A DNA stretch of 64,000 nt from Rathayibacter sp. Leaf185 (GCF_001423885.1 NZ_LMPP01000001.1:969543-1033542); one strand, 5' to 3'. Shown: positions 1 through 8,486, counted from the first letter of the stretch. Notes: generated by a model not told the origin, from the sequence alone. A program made the numbers and translations.

Positions 1-621
1 TCGCTGGTCGACGGCGTGCTGGGCGGCCGCGCGGTCGCGAACGACCAGATCGTGGCTCCGGATGTGACGGGCTACGCCGACATCGACGCCACCGAGTACG
101 ACCCCGACGCCGCGAAGGCGCTCCTCGCCGAGGCCGGCTACAGCGGCGAGACCATCCCGCTCCAGTACGCGACGGAGGGGCGCATCCCGCTCTCGTCCGA
201 GATCGCCCAGGCGATCGGCGGCTACCTCGAGGCGGCGGGCATGACGGTCGAGCTCAAGGGCACCGACCAGGCGAGCCTCTCGAACATCATCTACGGCACC
301 GTCTCGGTCGAGGGCCTGTACCTCAACACCTGGGCGCCGTCGACGATGGACGGCGACATGCCCGCGACGAACCTCTTCGCCGGCGGCCAGAACGACTACG
401 CGAAGTCGCCCGAGCTCGCGGCCCTCGTCGAGAAGCAGCGCACCGTGACCGGCGACGAGCGCGACGCCGTCTTCGGCGAGATCGCGCAGACCAACATCGA
501 CAACGCGTTCATCGACCCGCTGTTCACTCCGGACGCCGACTACGCGGTCGCCCCCGGCATCGAGTGGACGCCCCGCGCCGACGGCGAGTACGTGCTGAGC
601 GACGTGTCGTTCACCGACTGA
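1..621 (+). CDS. ABC transporter substrate-binding protein, family 5 (C-terminal part)
   Basis: The frame is open from base 1 and ends at TGA 621, so only the last 206 residues are present and the true start lies outside the window. The layout matches the C-terminal lobe of family 5 (oligopeptide/dipeptide/nickel type) solute-binding lipoproteins: an early 'DPDAAKALLAEAGY' stretch typical of DppA/OppA relatives, then mixed alpha/beta sequence with a tyrosine- and tryptophan-rich end. Such proteins deliver peptides or other small substrates to a membrane permease pair; the permease genes are not in view. The amidohydrolase gene starts 49 bp downstream on the same strand and is probably co-transcribed, which suggests an imported amide or nucleobase-like substrate. 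That link is inference. Confidence 0.8.
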   Translation, partial: SLVDGVLGGRAVANDQIVAPDVTGYADIDATEYDPDAAKALLAEAGYSGETIPLQYATEGRIPLSSEIAQAIGGYLEAAGMTVELKGTDQASLSNIIYGTVSVEGLYLNTWAPSTMDGDMPATNLFAGGQNDYAKSPELAALVEKQRTVTGDERDAVFGEIAQTNIDNAFIDPLFTPDADYAVAPGIEWTPRADGEYVLSDVSFTD

Positions 622-670
622 GCACCCGCCACCGAAGGAACCCTGCACTCGATCTGAAAGGCTCGACCCC

Positions 671-1879
671 ATGCCGAACTCCACGCTCCTCCGCGACGTC
701 CGCCCCTGGGGAGGCGAGGCGCGCGACGTCGTCGTCGACGAGACCGGCATCGTCGCGATCACCCCGGTCGGCGAGGGGTCGGCCGACACGGTCGTCGACG
801 GCCGCGGCGGCATCCTGGTCCCCTCCTTCTCGGATGTGCACGTGCACCTCGACTCGACGCGCCTCGGCCTGCCGTTCCGGCCGCGCACCGGGGAGGAGGG
901 CCGCTGGGGCCGCATCATGAACGACCGCGCGCACTGGCGCAGCGCGGAGGCGCCGGTCGCCGACCGCGCGACCTCGACCCTGGCGACGATGATCGAGAAG
1001 GGCGCGACCCGCGTGCGCAGTCACGCCCAGGTCGACGCCGACTCCGGCCTCGAGAAGTTCGAGGGCGTGCTCGCCGCCCGCGAGGCGCACCGCGATCGTG
1101 CCGATGTCGAGATCGTCGTGTTCCCCCAGGTCGGCGTCTTCGTGGAGCCCGGAGTCGTCGAGCTGCTCGACGAGGCCCTCTCGCTCGGCGGCGACCTGAT
1201 CGGCGGCATCGACCCGTGCGAGATCGACCGCGATCCGGTGCGCCACCTCGACGCGGTCTTCGCGCTCGCCGAGAAGCACGGAGTCGGCCTCGACATCCAC
1301 CTGCACGAGCGCGGCTCGCTCGGTCTCTTCTCGATGGACCTCATCGCCGAGCGGATCCGCGCCCACGGGATGCAGGGGCGGGTGTCGATCTCGCACGCCT
1401 TCGCCCTGTCCTCCAGCGAGCGCGGGGTCGCGAAGTCGATCGACGGACTCGCCGCGCTCGACGTGGCGCTGACGACGATCGCACCGGGTCACGGCGCCGA
1501 ACTGCCGCTCCTGCAGCTGCTCGCCGCCGGCGTGCGCGTCGGCCTCGGCATGGACGGCCAGCGCGACTACTGGTCGCCGTGGGGCAACGGCGACATGCTC
1601 GAGCGCGCGTTCCTCCTCTCGCACGGCCAGGGCTTCGACAACGACGTCGACATCGAGCACGCGCTCACGGTCGCGACCTGGGGCGGCGCCTCCGTGATCG
1701 ACGGCGGTCTGCACCGCCTCTCCTCCGTCGGCGACCGCCCGGGCCTCGCCGTCGGCGACCCGTCCGAGCTCGTCGTCCTGCGCGGCGACACCCCCACCGC
1801 CGCGGTGATGGACCGCGACCCCGACCGCCTCGTCCTGCACCGCGGCCGCGTCGTCGCGTCGGGCGGCACGATGGTCTGA
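671..1879 (+). CDS. Cytosine deaminase-like amidohydrolase
   Basis: This 402-residue protein belongs to the metal-dependent amidohydrolase superfamily, which hydrolyses C-N bonds in cyclic amides or amino-heterocycles. Visible metal and catalytic motifs are HVHLD near residue 57 (after the usual N-terminal beta-strand domain), HLHE in the middle, SHAF, and a C-terminal MDGQRD carrying the conserved Asp. The order and the single HxH resemble cytosine deaminase / N-acyl-amino-acid deacylase relatives. An AAAGG ribosome site precedes ATG 671. It follows the binding-protein gene by 49 bp, so it may process the imported compound. The substrate cannot be named from sequence. Confidence 0.8.
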   Translation: MPNSTLLRDVRPWGGEARDVVVDETGIVAITPVGEGSADTVVDGRGGILVPSFSDVHVHLDSTRLGLPFRPRTGEEGRWGRIMNDRAHWRSAEAPVADRATSTLATMIEKGATRVRSHAQVDADSGLEKFEGVLAAREAHRDRADVEIVVFPQVGVFVEPGVVELLDEALSLGGDLIGGIDPCEIDRDPVRHLDAVFALAEKHGVGLDIHLHERGSLGLFSMDLIAERIRAHGMQGRVSISHAFALSSSERGVAKSIDGLAALDVALTTIAPGHGAELPLLQLLAAGVRVGLGMDGQRDYWSPWGNGDMLERAFLLSHGQGFDNDVDIEHALTVATWGGASVIDGGLHRLSSVGDRPGLAVGDPSELVVLRGDTPTAAVMDRDPDRLVLHRGRVVASGGTMV

Positions 1880-1924
1880 CGCACTGTCGATCCGTCGCGG
1901 CATCATGGTGTTCCGGAGGACACG

Positions 1925-2542
1925 ATGGCGGCGCTCGACCTGAAGAAGCGGATCGCGACCTACCGCGCGCCGCACGGCCGCTTCGAGATCGTCGACGTCG
2001 CACCGGCCCGCTTCCTCATGATCGACGGGCACGGCGATCCGAACACTGCCGCCGCCTACTCCGACGCCCTCGCCACGCTCTACCCCGTCGCCTACGCGCT
2101 CAAGTTCCTCAGCAGGAACGACCTCGACCGCGACTTCACGGTGATGCCGCTGGAGGCGCTGTGGTGGTCGGAGGACATGAGCGCCTTCACCGCGTCCCGC
2201 GACAAGGACCGGTGGAGCTGGACGGCCATGATCCTGACGCCCGACTGGCTCACCGACGAGCACGTGGCGGAGGCGGTGGCCGCGGCAGGACGCAAGGGCC
2301 GCGCGCCGGCCCTCGATCGCCTCCGCATGGACACCCTCGAGGAGGGCCTCGCCGTGCAGATCCTGCACCTCGGTCCGTACGACGCCGAGGGCCCCGTCCT
2401 CGCCGCGATGCACGAGACGTTCATCCCGGCGAACGGCCTCCGGATGACGGGCCGGCACCACGAGATCTACCTCGGCGATCCGCGGCGAGCCGCGCCCGAG
2501 AGGCTCCGGACGATCCTCCGGCAGCCCGTGGCCCGCCCCTGA
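1925..2542 (+). CDS. GyrI-like small-molecule-binding domain protein
   Basis: A 205-residue soluble protein with the GyrI-like (SOUL/BacR effector-binding) fold pattern: N-terminal 'FEIVDVAPARFLMIDGHGDP', a central tryptophan-rich stretch (residues about 78-100) and the C-terminal 'HHEIYLGDPRRAAPERLRTI' signature. Stand-alone GyrI-like proteins bind hydrophobic or cationic compounds; some hydrolyse them. There is no DNA-binding domain. GGAGGA lies about 5 bp before ATG 1925. It sits 45 bp after the amidohydrolase on the same strand but shows no obvious metabolic link to it. Exact role unknown. Confidence 0.75.
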   Translation: MAALDLKKRIATYRAPHGRFEIVDVAPARFLMIDGHGDPNTAAAYSDALATLYPVAYALKFLSRNDLDRDFTVMPLEALWWSEDMSAFTASRDKDRWSWTAMILTPDWLTDEHVAEAVAAAGRKGRAPALDRLRMDTLEEGLAVQILHLGPYDAEGPVLAAMHETFIPANGLRMTGRHHEIYLGDPRRAAPERLRTILRQPVARP

Positions 2543-2597
2543 CACAGCCGGTCGAGCACCGAGTACGCAATCGTTACCGGACCCGTCGACACCGCTG

Positions 2598-2627
2598 TTG
2601 CGTCACAAGAATTGTTCACGGTAACAT
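2598..2627 (+). promoter_or_regulatory. Promoter with LacI-type operator for the furanose importer
   Basis: TTGCGT (2598-2603) and TAACAT (2622-2627) are separated by 18 bp and make a plausible sigma-70-type promoter. The quasi-palindrome TGTTCACGGTAACA (2613-2626) overlaps the -10. The reverse complement of this exact 14-mer, TGTTACCGTGAACA, occurs at 8472-8485 before the GH43 gene. The form TGTT-N6-AACA is typical of LacI-family operators. The importer start is about 155 bp downstream, leaving a long leader. Promoter assignment is by eye; the shared 14-mer is exact. Confidence 0.6.
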
Positions 2628-2781
2628 TCCGGATGAGGACGCGCTCAGCCGTTGTCCACTGCACATCCTGCACCTCTGCACCTCGGGCCGCCAGGTCCGC
2701 ACCGCATTCACCACATCCGGGCCCCTGGGCCCGCACCCGCACGGGCGCTCCTGCGCGCCCGTGATCTCAAGGAGGAGATCC

Positions 2782-3783
2782 ATGTACAACAAGAGGCGTT
2801 TCGGCCAGTTCCTCGGATTCGCAGCAGTCGGCGCCCTCGCGCTCGGCCTCGCGGGCTGCTCCGGCGGATCGGACTCGGGCTCCGGCTCCGGTTCGGACGG
2901 CGACCTGACCACCATCGGCTTCGTGGCCGTCGGCCCCGAGGGCGCCTGGCGCCAGGCCAACGAGACCAACATCGAGGAGACGTTCACCGAGGAGGCCGGC
3001 TACGACCTCAAGTACGCACCCGCCACCAACGGAGACCAGAAGTCGCAGATCGACTCCTTCACCTCCTTCGTGGACGAGGGCGTCGACGTGATCCTGCTGT
3101 CGGCGACCGAGGGCTCCGGCTGGGAGGACTCGCTCGCGCGCGCCCAGGAGGCCGAGATCCCGGTCATCCTGATCGACCGCGGCATCGAGCCCGACGACAC
3201 CGACCTCTACGTCACCCGCATCGCGCCCGACAACATCGCGGTCAGCACCTCGGTCGCCGACTGGGCCACGTCCACGTTCCCCGACGGCGCGAAGTACTTC
3301 ACGCTCGAGGGCCCCGCGGGCGTCTCGGTCGTCAACGAGCGCAACGAGGGCTGGGACGAGGTCATCGGCGCCGACTCCGCCTTCACCAAGGTCGGCGCGC
3401 AGACCGCGAACTGGTCGACCGAAGAGGCGAAGAGCGTCTTCGAGACCGTCCTGAAGTCGAACAACAACGACGTCCAGATGGTCTTCGCCCAGAACGACGA
3501 GATGGGCCTCGGCGCCGTCCAGGCCGTCGAGGAGGCCGGACTCACCCCGGGAGTCGACGTCAAGATCGCCACGATCGACGGCACCAAGAACGCCCTGCAG
3601 GCCCTCGCCGACGGCAAGCTGAGCTTCGTCGCCGAGTACAACCCGCTGTTCGGCGAGACCGCCCTCGACGCCGTCGAGAAGACCCTCGCCGGCGACACGG
3701 TCGAGTCCTCGATCGTCGTCCCGAGCGAGACGTTCGACTCGCCCGAGGCCGCGTCGACCGCCCTGCCCGACCGCAAGTTCTAG
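2782..3783 (+). CDS. ytfQ: Sugar (furanose-type) ABC transporter substrate-binding lipoprotein, YtfQ-like
   Basis: A 333-residue periplasmic-binding-protein-like lipoprotein. It has a basic N-terminus, a hydrophobic helix and a lipobox LAGC near residues 21-24, followed by a Ser/Gly linker. The body is a type I sugar-binding fold with the YtfQ family features: early 'ATNGDQKSQIDSF', 'VDVILLSATEGSGW' and 'IPVILIDRGI'. YtfQ of E. coli binds galactofuranose, and close relatives bind other furanoses. The start at ATG 2782 is set by GGAGGAGATC just upstream and by the signal peptide. It is the first gene of a four-gene set with the exact ytfQ-R-T-yjfF order. L-arabinofuranose is a plausible ligand because a GH43 gene shares the operator; this is inferred. 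Confidence 0.88.
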   Translation: MYNKRRFGQFLGFAAVGALALGLAGCSGGSDSGSGSGSDGDLTTIGFVAVGPEGAWRQANETNIEETFTEEAGYDLKYAPATNGDQKSQIDSFTSFVDEGVDVILLSATEGSGWEDSLARAQEAEIPVILIDRGIEPDDTDLYVTRIAPDNIAVSTSVADWATSTFPDGAKYFTLEGPAGVSVVNERNEGWDEVIGADSAFTKVGAQTANWSTEEAKSVFETVLKSNNNDVQMVFAQNDEMGLGAVQAVEEAGLTPGVDVKIATIDGTKNALQALADGKLSFVAEYNPLFGETALDAVEKTLAGDTVESSIVVPSETFDSPEAASTALPDRKF

Positions 3784-3813
3784 GAACCACCTCTAGACAG
3801 CACCACTCCACGC

Positions 3814-3850
3814 GGAGCGACCGGGATCCCCATCGGGTCCCGGTCGCTCC
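3814..3850 (+). terminator. Intercistronic hairpin after the binding-protein gene
   Basis: GGAGCGACCGGGA (3814-3826) and TCCCGGTCGCTCC (3838-3850) form a perfect 13-bp stem with an 11-nt loop, with no U-tract. Hairpins in this position between a binding-protein gene and its ATPase gene usually stabilise the upstream message or partly terminate, so that binding protein is made in excess. Confidence 0.65.
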
Positions 3851-3896
3851 GGCCTCCGGCGCAGCGAAGCGCCACTCGAGAACGGAACGACGCGGC

Positions 3897-5471
3897 ATGA
3901 CAGGTTCGCCTCCGATCGTCGAGATGAAGAACATCTCGATCAGCTTCCCCGGCGTGAAAGCCCTCGACGGAGTCGACTTCCGCCTGTTCCCGGGCGAGGT
4001 CCACACCCTCATGGGCGAGAACGGCGCCGGCAAGTCCACCCTCATCAAGGCGCTGACGGGCGTCTACACGATCGACAGCGGAGACATCGTCGTCGGTGGC
4101 GAGACGCGGCGTCTGACGGGCACCGCCGACGCGCAGGCCGCCGGGATCTCCACGGTCTACCAAGAGGTCAACCTCTGCACCAACCTCAGCATCGGCGAGA
4201 ACGTCATGCTGGGCTACGAAGTGCGGGGGCCCTTCGGCATCAACTGGCGCGCGACCCACGACGCCGCCCGCACCGCCCTCGAGAAGCTCGGTCTCGGGCA
4301 CCTCGACCCGCGCCGGCCGCTCGCCTCGCTCTCCATCGCGATGCAGCAGCTCGTCGCCATCAGCCGCTCGACCGTCAGCGACTCCCGGGTCCTGATCCTC
4401 GACGAGCCGACCTCGAGCCTCGACGCGAACGAGGTCGAGAACCTCTTCGTCGTCATCCGCCGCCTCCGCGCGGAGGGTGTCGCGATCCTCTTCGTCTCGC
4501 ACTTCCTCGACCAGGTCTACGCGATCAGCGACCGGCTCACGGTGCTGCGCAACGGGCAGTACGTCGGCGAGTACCTCACGCACGAGCTCGACCGCACGTC
4601 CCTGATCTCGAAGATGATCGGCAAGGACATCGCGGCGCTGCGCTCGCTCGACTCCGAGCGCGAGAACAGCGACCACCTCTACAAGGAGGCGCCGCTCTAC
4701 TCCGCGACCGGGCTCGGCAAGAAGGGCTCGATCGATCCGACCGACATCACCCTGCACCGCGGAGAGGTCGTCGGACTCGCCGGCCTCCTCGGCTCCGGCC
4801 GCACCGAGCTCGCGCGCCTGATCTACGGCGTCGACAAGCCCGACACCGGCGAGATCACGCTGCACGGCAAGAAGATCGACGTCCCGACGCCGACCGCCGG
4901 CCTCGCGCACAAGATCGCCTTCTCGAGCGAGAACCGCCGCGACGAGGGCATCATCCGCGACCTCTCGGTCCGCGAGAACCTCATACTCGCGGTGCAGGCC
5001 AAGCGCGGCTGGGCCCGCCCCCTCTCCAAGAAGGAGAAGGACGAGATCGTCGGCAAGTACCTGGTCGAGCTCAACGTGCGCCCGGCCGACCCCGACCGGC
5101 CCATCAGCAAGCTCTCCGGAGGCAACCAGCAGAAGGTCCTCCTCGGACGCTGGCTGGCGACCTCCCCCGAGATCCTCATCCTCGACGAGCCCACCCGCGG
5201 CATCGACGTCGGAGCCAAGGCCGAGATCCAGGCGAAGGTCGTCGCTCTCGCGGGCGAGGGCGTCGCCGTGGTGTTCATCTCGTCCGAGCTCGACGAGGTC
5301 GTCCGCCTCAGCGATCGCATCATCGTCCTGAAGGACCACCGCGTGATCGCCGAGATCCTCAACGGTCCGGCTGTCACCGCGGAGTCGATCGTCACTACCA
5401 TCGCCGCAGAGGGAGTCGTCGACGAGGACGTCGTCGTTCTCGAAGGCGCCACGCAGGAGGCCGCATCATGA
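3897..5471 (+). CDS. ytfR: Sugar ABC transporter ATPase (two ABC domains), YtfR-like
   Basis: A 524-residue duplicated ATPase of the monosaccharide (CUT2) importer class. The N-terminal domain has Walker A 'GENGAGKST' (about residues 40-48), a signature region 'LSIAMQQLVAISR' and Walker B 'VLILDEPTS'. The C-terminal domain has the usual degenerate P-loop 'GLLGSGRTE', signature 'LSGGNQQKVLLGRW' and Walker B 'ILILDEPTRGIDVG'. It energises the two permeases that follow. The stop overlaps the next start in ATGA at 5468-5471. ATG 3897 lies 113 bp after ytfQ, beyond the hairpin. Confidence 0.9.
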   Translation: MTGSPPIVEMKNISISFPGVKALDGVDFRLFPGEVHTLMGENGAGKSTLIKALTGVYTIDSGDIVVGGETRRLTGTADAQAAGISTVYQEVNLCTNLSIGENVMLGYEVRGPFGINWRATHDAARTALEKLGLGHLDPRRPLASLSIAMQQLVAISRSTVSDSRVLILDEPTSSLDANEVENLFVVIRRLRAEGVAILFVSHFLDQVYAISDRLTVLRNGQYVGEYLTHELDRTSLISKMIGKDIAALRSLDSERENSDHLYKEAPLYSATGLGKKGSIDPTDITLHRGEVVGLAGLLGSGRTELARLIYGVDKPDTGEITLHGKKIDVPTPTAGLAHKIAFSSENRRDEGIIRDLSVRENLILAVQAKRGWARPLSKKEKDEIVGKYLVELNVRPADPDRPISKLSGGNQQKVLLGRWLATSPEILILDEPTRGIDVGAKAEIQAKVVALAGEGVAVVFISSELDEVVRLSDRIIVLKDHRVIAEILNGPAVTAESIVTTIAAEGVVDEDVVVLEGATQEAAS

Positions 5472-6544
5472 GCAGCGACACCAGGCCCGGCCGGGGCTCG
5501 GTCCTCACCGGACTGATCCGCCGTCAGTACTTCTGGGGGGCCGTGGCGATCGTGCTGCTGCTCCTCGTCAACGTCGTGAAGGATCCGACCTACCTCGCCG
5601 TGTCGGTCAACCCGACCACCGGCTACCTGGTCGGCAACGTGATCGACATCGCCAGGGCGGCAGCGCCCATCCTGATGATCGCGGTCGGCATGTGCCTCGT
5701 TGTCGCGACCGGAGGCATCGACCTCTCGGTCGGCTCGATCATGGTCGTCGCCGGTGCGGTGTCGATGGAGTTCCTCAACGCGAACGGCGCTCCGGACTCG
5801 TTCGGCGCCGCTGCCGCGGCCTTCGCGGTCGCCCTCCTCGTCGCCGGGGTCCTCGGTGCAGTGAACGGCATCCTGGTCTCGGTCGTCGGGTTGCAGCCCT
5901 TCATCAGCACCCTCGTCGTGATGCTCGCCGGCCGCGGTCTCGCCAAGGTGATCACCGGCGGCCAGAACACCGCGGCGACCAACGAGCCCTTCCGCTGGAT
6001 CGCGAACGGCTACGTCTTCGGACTCCCCGTCGTCTTCCTCCTCGCCATCGCGATCGTCGTCGTGGTCGGAGTGCTGGTGCGCCGCACCGCTCTCGGCCTG
6101 ATGATCGAGGCGATCGGCATGGACCCCAAGGCCGCCCGTCTCGCCGGCATCAACCGCCGCGGCCTCCTGATGACCGCGTACATCGGCAGCGGCCTGCTCG
6201 CCGGAGTCGCCGGGATCTTCGCCACCGCAAGCGTGATGACCGTGGACGTCTCGCGGACGGGCTACCAGCTCGAGCTCGACGCGATCCTCGCCGTCGTCGT
6301 CGGCGGCACGTCGCTCGCCGGCGGCAAGTTCAACATCACCGGAGCCGCCATCGGCGCCCTCCTGATCGCCACGCTCGACAAGACGGTCGTGTTCCTCGGC
6401 GTCTCCTCGAGCGCGACCCCCGCCTTCAAGGCGATCGTGATCGTCGCCCTCTGCCTGCTGCAGTCGGAGCGCGTGCGCTCGGCCTTCACTCAACGTCGCG
6501 AGGCGCGTCGCAGCGCACCGCAGAAAGAGGCGATCCCCGCATGA
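5468..6544 (+). CDS. ytfT: Sugar ABC transporter permease, YtfT-like
   Basis: A 358-residue polytopic membrane protein of the CUT2 permease family (RbsC/YtfT type). Hydrophobic helices run from about residue 24 to 335, and the family motif 'GIDLSVGSIM' follows the third helix. A late 'LDAILAVVVGGTSLAGG' loop is the diagnostic EAA-like segment contacting the ATPase. It pairs with the next permease as a heterodimer. Both junctions are 4-bp ATGA overlaps, so translation is coupled. Confidence 0.9.
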   Translation: MSSDTRPGRGSVLTGLIRRQYFWGAVAIVLLLLVNVVKDPTYLAVSVNPTTGYLVGNVIDIARAAAPILMIAVGMCLVVATGGIDLSVGSIMVVAGAVSMEFLNANGAPDSFGAAAAAFAVALLVAGVLGAVNGILVSVVGLQPFISTLVVMLAGRGLAKVITGGQNTAATNEPFRWIANGYVFGLPVVFLLAIAIVVVVGVLVRRTALGLMIEAIGMDPKAARLAGINRRGLLMTAYIGSGLLAGVAGIFATASVMTVDVSRTGYQLELDAILAVVVGGTSLAGGKFNITGAAIGALLIATLDKTVVFLGVSSSATPAFKAIVIVALCLLQSERVRSAFTQRREARRSAPQKEAIPA

Positions 6545-7578
6545 GCGCCGTGATGACCCGACCCGCCCCTCCGACCAGCTCGAACCGCCAGTCGGCGAGG
6601 TCGTGGCTGACCCAGCACCTCGACAAGCTGCCGACCCTCGCGGCGCTGATCATCTTCCTCGCGATGATCGTCTACGGAGAGGCCGCCTACGGCCGTATCC
6701 TGCAGGCGAGCACGATCTCGAACCTGCTGATCAACAACGCGCACCTGATCATCCTGGCCGTGGGCCTCACGTTCGTGATCCTGACCGGAGGCATCGACCT
6801 CTCGGTCGGCGCGATCATCGCCTTCAGCAGCGTGAGCGGCGTGCTGCTCATCAACGCCGGCTGGAACCCGTGGCTCGTGATGGTGCTGATGGTCCTGATC
6901 GGCTCGGGCTTCGGCCTCGTGTCGGGCGTGCTGATCCAGTACTTCAACGTGCAGCCGTTCATCGCGACGCTCGCGATGATGTTCCTCGCCCGGGGTCTCG
7001 CCTCGATGCTGAGCACCGTGCCGGAGCGCCTCCCCGAGGACTCGGCCGTGCTCGGCCTGGCCTCCCCGATCAAGCTGATCGACGGCCCGAAGGTCAACGA
7101 CTTCGTGATCAGCCCCGGAGTGATCATCGCTCTGCTGGTCGTCGCGGGAGCGTTCTTCGTCCTGCACCGCACCCGTCTCGGCCGCACGGTCTACGCGATG
7201 GGCGGATCCGAGCAGTCGGCGGCCCTGATGGGCCTCCCGGTGCTGCGGACGAAGCTGCTCATCTACGTGATCAGCGGCACCCTCGCCGGCCTCGCCGGCG
7301 TCGTCTACACGGCCCGTCTGGGCAGCGCGCAGAACATCACCGGCACCGGCTGGGAGCTCGACGCGATCGCGGCGACCGTCATCGGAGGCACGCTGCTCAC
7401 CGGCGGCGTCGGCTTCGTGCTCGGCTCGGTGATCGGCGCCCTGGTGCTCGGTCTGATGAACGTCCTGATCACCCGCGACGGCGGCATCCCGCCCGAGGCG
7501 ACGACGATCATCACGGGCGGCATCCTCCTGGTCTTCGTGCTGCTGCAGCGCGCGGTGATGGCCCGCAACAAGACCTGA
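6541..7578 (+). CDS. yjfF: Sugar ABC transporter permease, YjfF-like
   Basis: A 345-residue CUT2 permease and the second half of the channel heterodimer. It carries 'GGIDLSVGAII' near residue 82 and 'LDAIAATVIGGTLLTGG' near residue 282, matching the YjfF subgroup. The start ATG 6541 overlaps the ytfT stop. It is the last gene of the importer operon; a perfect 17-bp inverted repeat starts 32 bp after its stop. Confidence 0.9.
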   Translation: MSAVMTRPAPPTSSNRQSARSWLTQHLDKLPTLAALIIFLAMIVYGEAAYGRILQASTISNLLINNAHLIILAVGLTFVILTGGIDLSVGAIIAFSSVSGVLLINAGWNPWLVMVLMVLIGSGFGLVSGVLIQYFNVQPFIATLAMMFLARGLASMLSTVPERLPEDSAVLGLASPIKLIDGPKVNDFVISPGVIIALLVVAGAFFVLHRTRLGRTVYAMGGSEQSAALMGLPVLRTKLLIYVISGTLAGLAGVVYTARLGSAQNITGTGWELDAIAATVIGGTLLTGGVGFVLGSVIGALVLGLMNVLITRDGGIPPEATTIITGGILLVFVLLQRAVMARNKT

Positions 7579-7610
7579 CGCGGGCTCGCGCCGCGTCCTG
7601 CGCGGTCTGC

Positions 7611-7650
7611 GACAATACCCCCTTGTCTTAGTTGACAAGGGGGTATTGTC
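7611..7650 (+). repeat. Perfect 17-bp inverted repeat, operator and/or terminator
   Basis: GACAATACCCCCTTGTC (7611-7627) and its exact reverse complement (7634-7650) are separated by six bases. The stem contains a C5/G5 run. The right arm contains the -35 element TTGACA of the hicAB promoter, so it is well placed as the HicB/HicA autoregulation operator. As RNA it could also end the upstream sugar-importer transcript. Confidence 0.7.
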
Positions 7651-7659
7651 CGCTACCGT
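7632..7659 (+). promoter_or_regulatory. hicAB promoter
   Basis: Consensus TTGACA (7632-7637) and TACCGT (7654-7659, form TAnnnT) are spaced 16 bp apart. The expected transcription start, about 7666-7670, coincides with GTG 7670. This would give a leaderless message, common in actinobacteria. Confidence 0.55.
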
Positions 7660-7669
7660 GGTCAAAGAA

Positions 7670-7864
7670 GTGAAGCAGCGCGAGGTCGAGCGGTTCCTCG
7701 AGGCGTCCGGGTGGCGCCTGCTGCGCGAGAAGGGCCCGCACAACGTCTGGGGCTCTCCGGACGGTACGCAGGTGATCGCGATCCCCCGTCACGGCACGGT
7801 GTCGCCAGGAGTCGTCACACAGATCATCAAGGCACAGCCGGGAAGCCCCGCGAGCTGGCGATGA
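7670..7864 (+). CDS. hicA: HicA-type mRNA interferase toxin
   Basis: A 64-residue protein with the compact dsRNA-binding-like fold of HicA toxins, which cleave mRNA. It starts 'MKQREVERFLEASGW', matching the family N-terminus. The catalytic His is in 'EKGPHNVWG' (residue 24), and the C-terminal 'VIAIPRHGTVSPGVVTQIIK' corresponds to the usual end strand and helix. Upstream in-frame TTG 7646 and GTG 7658 would lengthen it, but they fall inside the -10 region of the promoter, so GTG 7670 is preferred. hicB follows 31 bp later. Confidence 0.75.
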   Translation: MKQREVERFLEASGWRLLREKGPHNVWGSPDGTQVIAIPRHGTVSPGVVTQIIKAQPGSPASWR

Positions 7865-7895
7865 TCATCGTGGCCCACTGCAGAAGGAGGACAGC

Positions 7896-8300
7896 GTGAC
7901 GAGCATCGAGCGACTCAGCACGACGGAGCGGACCTTCGACGCCGTGGTCACCCGGGAGGGGCGCTGGTGGATGATTCGGATCGCCGCGCTCGACGCAGTC
8001 ACTCAGGCACGGTCCCTCCGAGAGGTCCCCTCGATGGCGACCGGAGTCATCTCCGCGCTCCTCGATGTCGACGAGGAGGAGCTGACCGTCCGCCTGTCTT
8101 ATGAGCTGCCCGCCGAAGTGGCCGCCGTCTGGCGGGAGGCGGAAGCCCTCCGCGCCCAGGCCGAGGAAGCGGAGGGTCGCGCTGCGCTGCTGCGACGCGA
8201 GGCGGTTCGGGGCCTCCTCACTCAGACTCACATGAGCCAGGCCGAGGCCGGCGTCGTGCTCGGCCTATCGAAGCAGCGAGTGCAGCAGCTCGCATCCTGA
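7896..8300 (+). CDS. hicB: HicB-type antitoxin with C-terminal helix-turn-helix
   Basis: A 134-residue partner of the toxin. The N-terminal half ('FDAVVTREGRWWMIRI') is the short beta-alpha-beta HicB-like module. An Arg/Glu/Ala-rich coiled segment (about 70-100) follows, then a helix-turn-helix 'MSQAEAGVVLGLSKQRVQQL' at residues 112-131 for autoregulation. GAAGGAGG precedes GTG 7896. The likely binding site is the perfect inverted repeat before hicA. Confidence 0.75.
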   Translation: MTSIERLSTTERTFDAVVTREGRWWMIRIAALDAVTQARSLREVPSMATGVISALLDVDEEELTVRLSYELPAEVAAVWREAEALRAQAEEAEGRAALLRREAVRGLLTQTHMSQAEAGVVLGLSKQRVQQLAS

Positions 8301-8319
8301 GCCGGCCTCGCCGCGTGAT

Positions 8320-8376
8320 CGATCCGTCGCGAACGGTCGCCTCGAGGCGGTGGAGACGACCGTTCGTGACCGATCG
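8320..8376 (+). terminator. Long hairpin after hicAB
   Basis: The 20-bp arms at 8320-8339 and 8357-8376 pair with two imperfect positions (one would be G-U in RNA) around a 17-nt loop, 19 bp after the hicB stop. It is probably the hicAB terminator, although no U-tract follows. Confidence 0.55.
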
Positions 8377-8456
8377 GCTCGGAGATGGAACGATTCGCAC
8401 ACCAGACGGACGCGGCCTGCCCGCGGCCTGAACAAGTGGGCAGATTCGGCGTCGCG

Positions 8457-8486
8457 TTGACGTCAACATCGTGTTACCGTGAACAT
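8457..8486 (+). promoter_or_regulatory. Promoter with LacI-type operator for the GH43 gene
   Basis: TTGACG (8457-8462) and GAACAT (8481-8486) are spaced 18 bp apart. TGTTACCGTGAACA (8472-8485) overlaps the -10 and is the exact reverse complement of the operator at 2613-2626. The gene start is about 60 bp downstream. Confidence 0.6.

Noticed and set aside
1216-2781. A long plus-strand frame running through the amidohydrolase and GyrI-like genes into the binding-protein gene
   Set aside because: The first part is Arg/Pro-rich shadow sequence. The real binding protein starts at ATG 2782 with its own ribosome site and lipoprotein signal.
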